Shown piece by piece: positions 57,886-64,000 of a DNA stretch of 64,000 nt (position 1 is the first letter of the stretch; the number at the start of each line of letters is the position of its first letter). A program made the position numbers and the translations under genes. Source of the stretch: Blumeriella jaapii. Taxonomy: Eukaryota; Ascomycota; Leotiomycetes; Helotiales; Drepanopezizaceae. The notes under the pieces are model-generated. The model saw nothing but the letters and a program-made list of their open reading frames with translations, was not told the DNA's origin and made no database searches. The DNA is taken from NCBI GenBank assembly GCA_009599575.1, contig VWND01000004.1, positions 171,001-235,000 on the forward strand. The letters are read 5' to 3'.

Positions 57886-59261
57886 GGTCCACGTATTATC
57901 CGATAGTACGGTACCTCCTACTCCGGCTTTCCGTCCGTCCGTCCGTCCGTCCGTCTCCCCACTCGTGCACAGGTAGGTAGGGTTCTGGAGGGAGGCCGGC
58001 CGAGGGCAGACGGGGCGGGGCCACTTTCTTCGGGATGGTGGGCATCGGAGCTGCTGTTTTGGTGTGGGGGAGCTGGATGGGTAGTTGGGTTGGGTTGGGT
58101 GGGTGGATGGATGGGTAGGGTGGGTGGGTGGGTGGATGGGTAGTTGGGGTGGGTGGGTGGGTGGTTGGTTGGGTTGGTTGGTTGGTAGTTGGGGTGGGTG
58201 GGTGGTTGGGTTGGGTTGGTTGGTTGGGAGTGGACATGGAAGGTTGGTGAATAAGTTGGATTGGATTGGATTGGACATGGAAGGTTGGTTGGTGAATAAG
58301 TTGGATTGGACTGGATTAATATCGCTTTTGAACCCCCAAAAAAGGCTGCTCGCTTCAAAGAAGGCTTCGCGCAAAAAGGATCGCCGAGCGAGCACAAGAG
58401 GGCGATGAACGGAACGAGCAGTGGCGACCCCGAACGCTCCGCTGCAACCACCAACAGGCTGGACCATCACCAACGCACGCACCGCCACTGGGAGATTTGG
58501 CTTCGGATCTGGTTCGCTCGCTCGCGGCGTGGTCGATTGCTTCTCGATGGCTGAAAGGGGCTTCGGGAGGAATGGCGTCTGCGCTCGCTTTGGCGCAAGC
58601 AGCGGGGAGGGAATGGGTTGTAATACGCTTGCTTTTGCTTGCTGGCCTTTGCTTTGCGTTGCGGGCCTTGGTTGAACCTATGTAGGAAGTAGGGCTCCGG
58701 ACTGGGGAGTGGGGAGTGGGTGGGTTGGATGTTGCTGTATGTATCTTACTGTACAAGGACAGTCAGACAGACAGGCTTGGTTTGGGTGGGGGGCGACCGC
58801 TCTCCCGCCCAATGGCTATGCGGGAGTGTGGGAAAGCCCTTCCGCATTCCGTGCTCGCTGTTACGTCTCATCATGCTGGTCTTGGTCGTGGTTTGGAGCT
58901 GGAGCTGGAGCTGGAGCTGCAGCGGAGGACTGTGGTCGTTGTTGACATTCGCTTAAATCCGTGGTGCAATACCAACCAGAGTAATCAACACCCGGTCCGC
59001 TCACTCGCGCATGGCAGAGGGCTGGCGGAGGAACGCTTTTCGGTCTTGATAGATTCTTTCACCACCACTTCCAGTCCCAACAAACGTAGAGAGAGGCTCG
59101 TTGGAGCATCCCGGAACGCCGCTTGGCCGACGGGGATGTCTCCAACGCGCTGTCTGCTGAGAGTGCGCTGGTTCGATTCCAGACACCAGATGCTGCATTG
59201 GGAGGTAGGTCCATTTCCCCATTCTCCCATTCCTTAGCCGCGTGAAAGACCGAGAGGAAAA
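57886..59261. other. spacer with GT-rich repeats
   Basis: GTCC repeats (57930-57952), a GGTTGGGTGGGTGG-type array (58080-58300) and GGAGCT repeats (58894-58918). No gene is supported. A B-box-like tRNA promoter match near 59168 lacks the rest of a tRNA. Confidence 0.55.
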
Positions 59262-59680
59262 GTGCAGTATGCACCCTCTTTCCCAAGAAGCCAAGATGTT
59301 TTTGGTCATTTTTTGGGTTGATGTTTTGGTCGATGTTTTGGTCAATTTTTGGTCAATCCCAAGTGCAGTGCGCACCCTCTTTCCCAAGAAGACGATTTTT
59401 TTTGGTCAAATTTTTGGTCAAATTTTTGGTCAAATTTTTGGTCAAATTTTTGGTCAAATTTTTGGTCAATTCCTAGGTCAATATTTGGGTCAATATTTGG
59501 GTTGTTACCTTGGTCAATACTCTGGTTAATATCTTAGTCAATATTTTGGTCAATATTTTGGTCAACATCTTGGTCAATCCCAAGTGCAGTGCGCACCCTC
59601 TTTCCCAAGAAGACAAGATTTTTTGGTCAATTTTTTGGTCAATATCTTGATAATCCAAAGTGCAGTGCGCACACTTCCCT
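59262..59680. repeat. four GTGCAGTGCGCACCC modules separated by GGTCAAT arrays
   Basis: A ~30-bp module (GTGCAGTGCGCACCCTCTTT plus CCCAAGAAGAC) occurs at 59262-59290 (one variant base), 59363-59393 and 59583-59613, with a partial copy from 59660. Between copies lie TTTTTGGTCAAA and ATATTTTGGTCA arrays. The module contains the palindrome GTGCGCAC. It lies 0.5-0.9 kb upstream of the Zn2Cys6 gene. Confidence 0.85.
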
Positions 59681-60171
59681 CCCAAGATCCCTTTTTTATT
59701 TTTTGTCCATTGTCTGGGGAAAATCTCACGTGAAAACTGCCACCTCTTCAGACTGATTGACAGCAACATCGTGTCCCAGTACATCACGTGCCATAGTCAC
59801 GTGGTCGAGTGGCTGCAGAGCCGCCGTTTTCTTGGGTTTTGGTCTCTCAAGTGTCTTATTCTCCCTCCACCCGACACGCTACCCCGCAAACCGCAAATCG
59901 CAAACCGCAAAGACGCAAACACACCCTGCTCTCTTACATACTACGCTCGGGGATTTTCGCCATTCGCCCTCCCATCGTCCAGTCAGTGCAGTATCGCACA
60001 GTAATGTCTAGTGTTACTGCTGCTGTCCGCAGGGACGTGGTCGTGGTCTCGGTTGTGTCGAGCTGTCACCCATTGCTCTCTCGTGCCTCGCCCGAATCTC
60101 ATCTGTCTCGCCGCTAGGAAGCTTCTCCGTCACATCGCGCGGTCGCGGTCGTGGATCCATCTGCCCACAAA

Positions 60172-62195
60172 ATGCTCCTGTACACCAAGGTAGCCGCGCC
60201 AAAAGCCCCCAAGCGTCGCTCAAGAGCTGGTACGTACAGAGACGCCTCTCAGACCGATGGCAACGAAAACGTGTGCTGATGTCGCCCTGGCGAACCAGGA
60301 TGCATCCACTGGTCAGTCCCCTCTCCCTCCCTCACCCACCGGTCTGCCTGCTAACCTTCGGGAACAGCAAAGAGAAGGTGTATATCCTTTCCTCCCCTCA
60401 CTCACATCCACGTCCAGGCTGACGGCCAGGCAGAAGAAGAAGTGCGACGAGACCCAGCCGCGATGCGATCGGTGTCAGGAGCGGGGGCTGGACTGCGAAT
60501 ATGAAGCTGTGAAGCCGCGGAGGCGGAGGAGGTCATCGATCGCGGCTTCGGCACTCGCGCGCAATGCCGACTCGGATCGCTGGCCGGGACGCTTCGATCG
60601 CGCGAGGATCTACTGTGATGGGAGGACCGACGACGGGGCCAGCAAGTGGGAGATGGGCTCTGCGTACCTGTATCCGGGCTCGGACGAGTCGGTGGAGTGG
60701 GACGTGCCGTGTGACAACGATGTGGAAGAGATTGTGCGGACCGATCTGCTGCCGCTGACGCCGGATTCCCCCACGGCCGCGGTGGGCAGGTCGCGAAGCC
60801 AGCATCCGGACCTGGCGATGATTGCGCCCTCGCCGGTAGCATCGCCGCTGCTGGAATTCTGCGCGCCGGTCTTCGAGGAGTTTACAGACCGGACGAACCG
60901 GCGCGCCCTGGTGCACCACTTTTGCAATGTCCTGTCCCATCTGATCGTGTTCAAAGAGGACACCGGGAACCCGTTTCGCCAACTGGTACTGCCATTGTCC
61001 CACGCCAGCTCGCCCGTCATGAATGCCATCTTCGCCTTGTCTAGCGCGCACATGGAGTACCGTGGCATCGAAAATGCCGAGAAATCGCTGGATTTTCACA
61101 ACAAAGCCTTGCAGGGGCTGGCTCACCTGATCGAGAAAAACGATCAATCAAGTAGGGAGGAGGTTCTCGGAGCGATCATGTTGCTGGTGTACTATGAAGT
61201 GGTGAGTTGTTCCGGACCGAGGCAAGGACAACTCCTGACAGGTTGCAGCTCGTGCAACGAGGCAGCTCGAATATAGTCAATGGTCACTTGAAAGGGGCCA
61301 TGACCATCATGAAATCCGGTCCACAGCTCAACACGCCTACGACGCTGTTCCTTGAAAGGGTCAGTAGTCACATTGCCATCCGTACCCGTCCTAACAGAAC
61401 GACAGGCCTTCCGCTTCTACGACGTGATTGCTGCCCTCTCCTTAGGCACCGCACCCCACTCCAGCACGCAACCCACGACTCCATATACGTTGCCACCAAG
61501 CCTGCCGGTCTTCTCCGACTCGGTCCCCAACTCCCCTCTCAATTCCGTCGATACGCTCCTCGGCCTCTCCACAGACCTCTGGCCCATCATTCACCGCCTC
61601 TCCCATCTCCTCTCGAACAAGCGCTCGCTCGAAGCCGCCATTGCCGCCAGCCAGACGAGCAAAGCCACTGTCCTGAGGACCGAGCTCGAGACCACGTCGC
61701 AGGCCATCGAGAACGCGCTGCTATCCTGGCGCCCATCCTTCACCCCCGCCGACGCCGAACCGGAGAAGCTCGAAGCGCAAAGCACGCGCATCCAGAGCAT
61801 CTACCACAACGCCGAAGCGTATCGCCACTCCGCTCTCGTCTACCTCTATCGCACGATCCGCTCGCAACCGCGCTCCCACTCCATCGTGCAGAAGCACATG
61901 CACCTCGCGCTCCACGCTTGCTCCAACGTCGTCTTGCATGCCGAGAAGTGCAAGGACGGGCCGATGTCTGCGCTTCTCTGGCCTCTGTTCGTCGCCGCTT
62001 GCGAGGCTGTCAGCGAGGGCGATCGGGAGTTGGCGATGAGCGCCTTTTGCGGGACGGAGCGGAGGCAGGGCATGGCCAACATCAGGCGGGCGTGGGATTG
62101 TGCAGGAGGTGTGGCGGAGGGCCGATGCGGGGGACTGGGATGCCAACTGGCGGGGGATTTGCGAGGAGCGGGGGTTCAGCATTGTTTTTGGGTGA
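60172..62195 (+). CDS. Zn2Cys6 fungal transcription factor; one frame break and uncertain 5' splicing
   Basis: Working model: exons 60172-60229, 60299-60311, 60418-61201, 61249-61359 and 61406-62195 (584 aa once one extra base is discounted). The 5' part reads MLLYTKVAAPKAPKRRSRAG, then KKKCDETQPRCDRCQERGLDCEY, which is the second half of a Zn2Cys6 DNA-binding cluster, followed by a basic stretch (KPRRRRRSS). The rest matches the fungal Zn-cluster C-terminal regulator type (Fungal_trans_2): CNVLSHLIVFKEDTGNPFR, AIFALSSAHMEYRG, GAMTIMKSGP. The micro-exon supplies GCIH, but this join places a Trp where the second Cys is expected, with non-canonical spacing, so splicing there is doubtful. Near 62098-62099 one extra base shifts the frame; reading VQEVWRRADAGDWDANWR to TGA 62193 gives the typical ending. 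It is nuclear; the target genes are unknown. Confidence 0.82.
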
Positions 62196-63737
62196 CGGCG
62201 TGCGAGGTGAAAGGGGAGGGATGAGTTAAGATATGAGTGTGCGCACGGGGTGTATACATGTAGATGTGTATTCCAAAACACTCTGCACATAAGTGCATCT
62301 GTGTATAAGTGATTGCTTGCAGCGGTCCCAGGAACGCTCAAGTCTGCAGCAAATTAATTTTTTTCGCTTGTTCGTTTTGTTTGTTTGTTTTCTTTCTTTT
62401 TTTTTTTTTTTGGTTTAAAACCTTCTCATCTTTCTCAAGTCAATTCCCGATCAAAAGCACCCATTTATCAACACCAAAGAATTCGGGCTCGAATCTTCAT
62501 GTCGTTCACGGTTGGCACCATCTCGGCCGACTTGCATCATGGTAGGCTAGCATGATGACAGCAAGACATTGCTCGCTTGCTGCGAGCTAGTCCCTACGAG
62601 GCCAAAAGGGTGACCTTATTCGGACGGCTCTCGCCCCGTCCCGGCTTTGTGTCTCTTCTTCCTCCTCTTCAGGTAACTTTGGTCGAGGCTCGCCGCCGCT
62701 TCGCCTCGCGAGATAACACTCATCATGGCTGCCATCCGCAGAAGCCGAGTCGTGTGTCTCTCTCTTTCTCATCTTCGCCCGTTCGTCGGCTAGCTCGACC
62801 GCGGTCTCCACCGGCGGACAGGATGGAAGGCCGTCGGGGCCCAGGATCATCCTTATCCGTGCTTTGCTTTGCTCTGCTTTGCTTTGCTTTGCTTTGCTTT
62901 GCTGTTGCTGCTCTTCGTCGCTCGTCACTGTCAGCTATCGCGAGGGCTCAGATACATGCCTGCTTGCTCTTCTTCGAGGCGGGTGGACGCTCCTGCCAAC
63001 GCTGCTCGGGAGCAGAGCAGAGCAGAGCGTCGACCTGATCACCCATCATCTCGATGGATTGAGAATGCACATTATGGACAGCTCTAGTCTGTCTGCCTTT
63101 TGCCAAGCTCATCACTCTAGCCTGGAGGCAAGACCCTTTCTCGTTCCCCCGCTCTTGGCTGCGTCTAAGCTGGACGCAGCCGTTTGCCGTTGGCACCGGA
63201 GTACACTCGAGAGCAGCTGTGGCTTCTCCCCAATCGTCGAGCCGACCACGATACAGAAACGTCGCTGCCCGCCAGTCAGCAGCAGCAATTGGTCTGGCGA
63301 TGTGCTCGCAACGATTCTTCTCTCTTAGCTGTCACCTGCGGTGCGATTGCACGCTCGGCGGACGCCTTCGGGCAAAGTGTATGTGATTGATTGGCTAGTC
63401 CGGGCTCTCAAAGCCGAGCAAGTGTTCGGCTTCTCACCGAGAATCAAGATGTGGATCTTAGTGTGCGACGGGAGATGCTACTTCCGGACAGTCTCTGCGA
63501 ACCGCTTGGCTTTTTCTCTCTTGTTGTTTTCCCGCCGTGTTGGACATCTTAGGCCCCGACGGTGGTGGGCCTTTGGCATCTCCCGTTGCCTACCTATGTA
63601 TGTGTGCTCGAGCGCTCCTTCTCAGGCGCTTCTGTTTTTCTCTACTCTCTCGCTCTGTTCCACCCATTTCATCGTATCCAGACCGACAATCCATCACATC
63701 TTGATCAGTGCGAATCCCGATCCGACACTTCCTCAAG
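62196..63737. other. spacer upstream of the Rds1-like gene
   Basis: Contains a T run (62399-62412) and (TTTGC)n/(GCTTT)n repeats at 62860-62905. No gene with domain support is seen. The last few hundred bp are presumably the promoter of the following gene. Confidence 0.5.
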
Positions 63738-64000
63738 ATGCGTTGCTCTACGACCGCTGTGGCCCTGCTTGCTGCCACGGCCGCCTCCGCTGCGCCAGCC
63801 AAGAGACAGGCCGGCGGCGACATTGACGCAACGATCTTGCAATACGCGTTGACGGCCAGTACCGCTCTGCACTCTTGCGGTGCGCCCAACTGACGTGTCC
63901 CAGCTCGAGCACCTCGAGAATGCGTTCTACAAGAAGGCCCTTAGCGAGTGGAGTCAACAACAGTTCCTCGACGCCGGCTTCTCCGCCAAGTTCTACGACG
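63738..64000 (+). CDS. Rds1-like secreted ferritin-fold protein, 5' part only
   Basis: Exon 1 is 63738-63854 and exon 2 runs from 63904 to the window edge. The ATG at 63738 opens a signal peptide (MRCSTTAVALLAATAASAAPA) with a KRQ processing-like site, followed by DIDATILQYALT. Exon 2 continues LEHLENAFYKKALSEWS...QQFLDAGFSAKFYD. This is the N-terminus of the fungal Rds1/ferritin-like (Ferritin_2) family, which is stress- or starvation-responsive and usually secreted; the LEHLE...FY residues belong to the first metal-site helix in that fold. The join needs a non-GT donor (GCCAGT at 63855), so it is either a GC-AG intron or a sequence error at the donor. The remainder of the gene is outside the window. 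Confidence 0.8.

Noticed and set aside
57044..57980. 250-280-codon frames on both strands (K/E/R-rich and S/L/F-rich)
   Set aside because: They arise from a polypyrimidine tract in which several frames are open at once.
59160..59190. tRNA-like B box (GGTTCGATTCC) with downstream CACCAGA
   Set aside because: The T-loop match is good, but no complementary acceptor 5' strand, A box or anticodon arm could be placed at a normal distance upstream.

Overview
The window is nuclear DNA of a filamentous ascomycete (Pezizomycotina). The evidence is short GT-AG introns of about 46-142 nt with CTAAC/CTGAC-like branch points, and protein families typical of that group: a fungal rhodopsin-like membrane protein, Zn2Cys6 and C2H2 fungal transcription factors, a sedolisin peptidase, an Rds1-like ferritin-fold secreted protein, and an AspRS-DUF2156 fusion. 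The species cannot be named from the sequence. Gene islands are separated by long gene-free blocks that are unusually rich in simple-sequence DNA.

Layout. 0.2-10.2 kb: an F-box-like protein, a tail-anchored coiled-coil protein, a rhodopsin-like 7-TM protein (5 exons), a small membrane protein of the DUF7719 type (minus strand) and, divergent from it, the GPI-anchor deacetylase PIG-L/GPI12 (3 exons). 10.2-13.5 kb: AT-rich, no gene. 13.5-19.4 kb: a divergent pair, an aspartyl-tRNA synthetase fused to DUF2156 (erdS, ergosteryl-aspartate synthase) and an HSL-type alpha/beta hydrolase (candidate erdH, ergosteryl-aspartate hydrolase). 24.1-29.1 kb: a secreted S53 sedolisin (9 exons), then a 716-residue two-TM protein I do not recognise. 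29.1-32.8 kb: tandem repeats and a 215-bp solo LTR with a perfect target-site duplication. 32.8-35.4 kb: a two-finger C2H2 regulator with a fungal transcription-factor domain (minus). 35.5-52.0 kb: no convincing gene; GC-rich low-complexity DNA, then an AT-rich block, with many tandem arrays and scattered GTAC-based palindromes. 52.0-56.1 kb: a Cdc25-type Ras GEF with an SH3 domain. 56.1-60.2 kb: low complexity plus a repeated GTGCAGTGCGCACCC module. 60.2-62.2 kb: a Zn2Cys6 regulator. 63.7 kb to the window edge: the start of an Rds1-like gene.

The most interesting functional unit is erdS-erdH. One enzyme charges tRNA-Asp and moves aspartate onto ergosterol; the neighbouring hydrolase would remove it. 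This is a tRNA-dependent sterol modification known in higher fungi, here as a head-to-head pair with a shared promoter region of about 0.9 kb.

Caution on sequence quality: six otherwise well-conserved genes carry ten single-base reading-frame breaks (eight apparent missing bases, two extra), several in short homopolymers, and the candidate erdH has an in-frame TGA near its predicted N-terminus. The simplest reading is residual indel error in an incompletely polished assembly, but real decay is not excluded. Gene models below give exon coordinates as they stand and flag each break.
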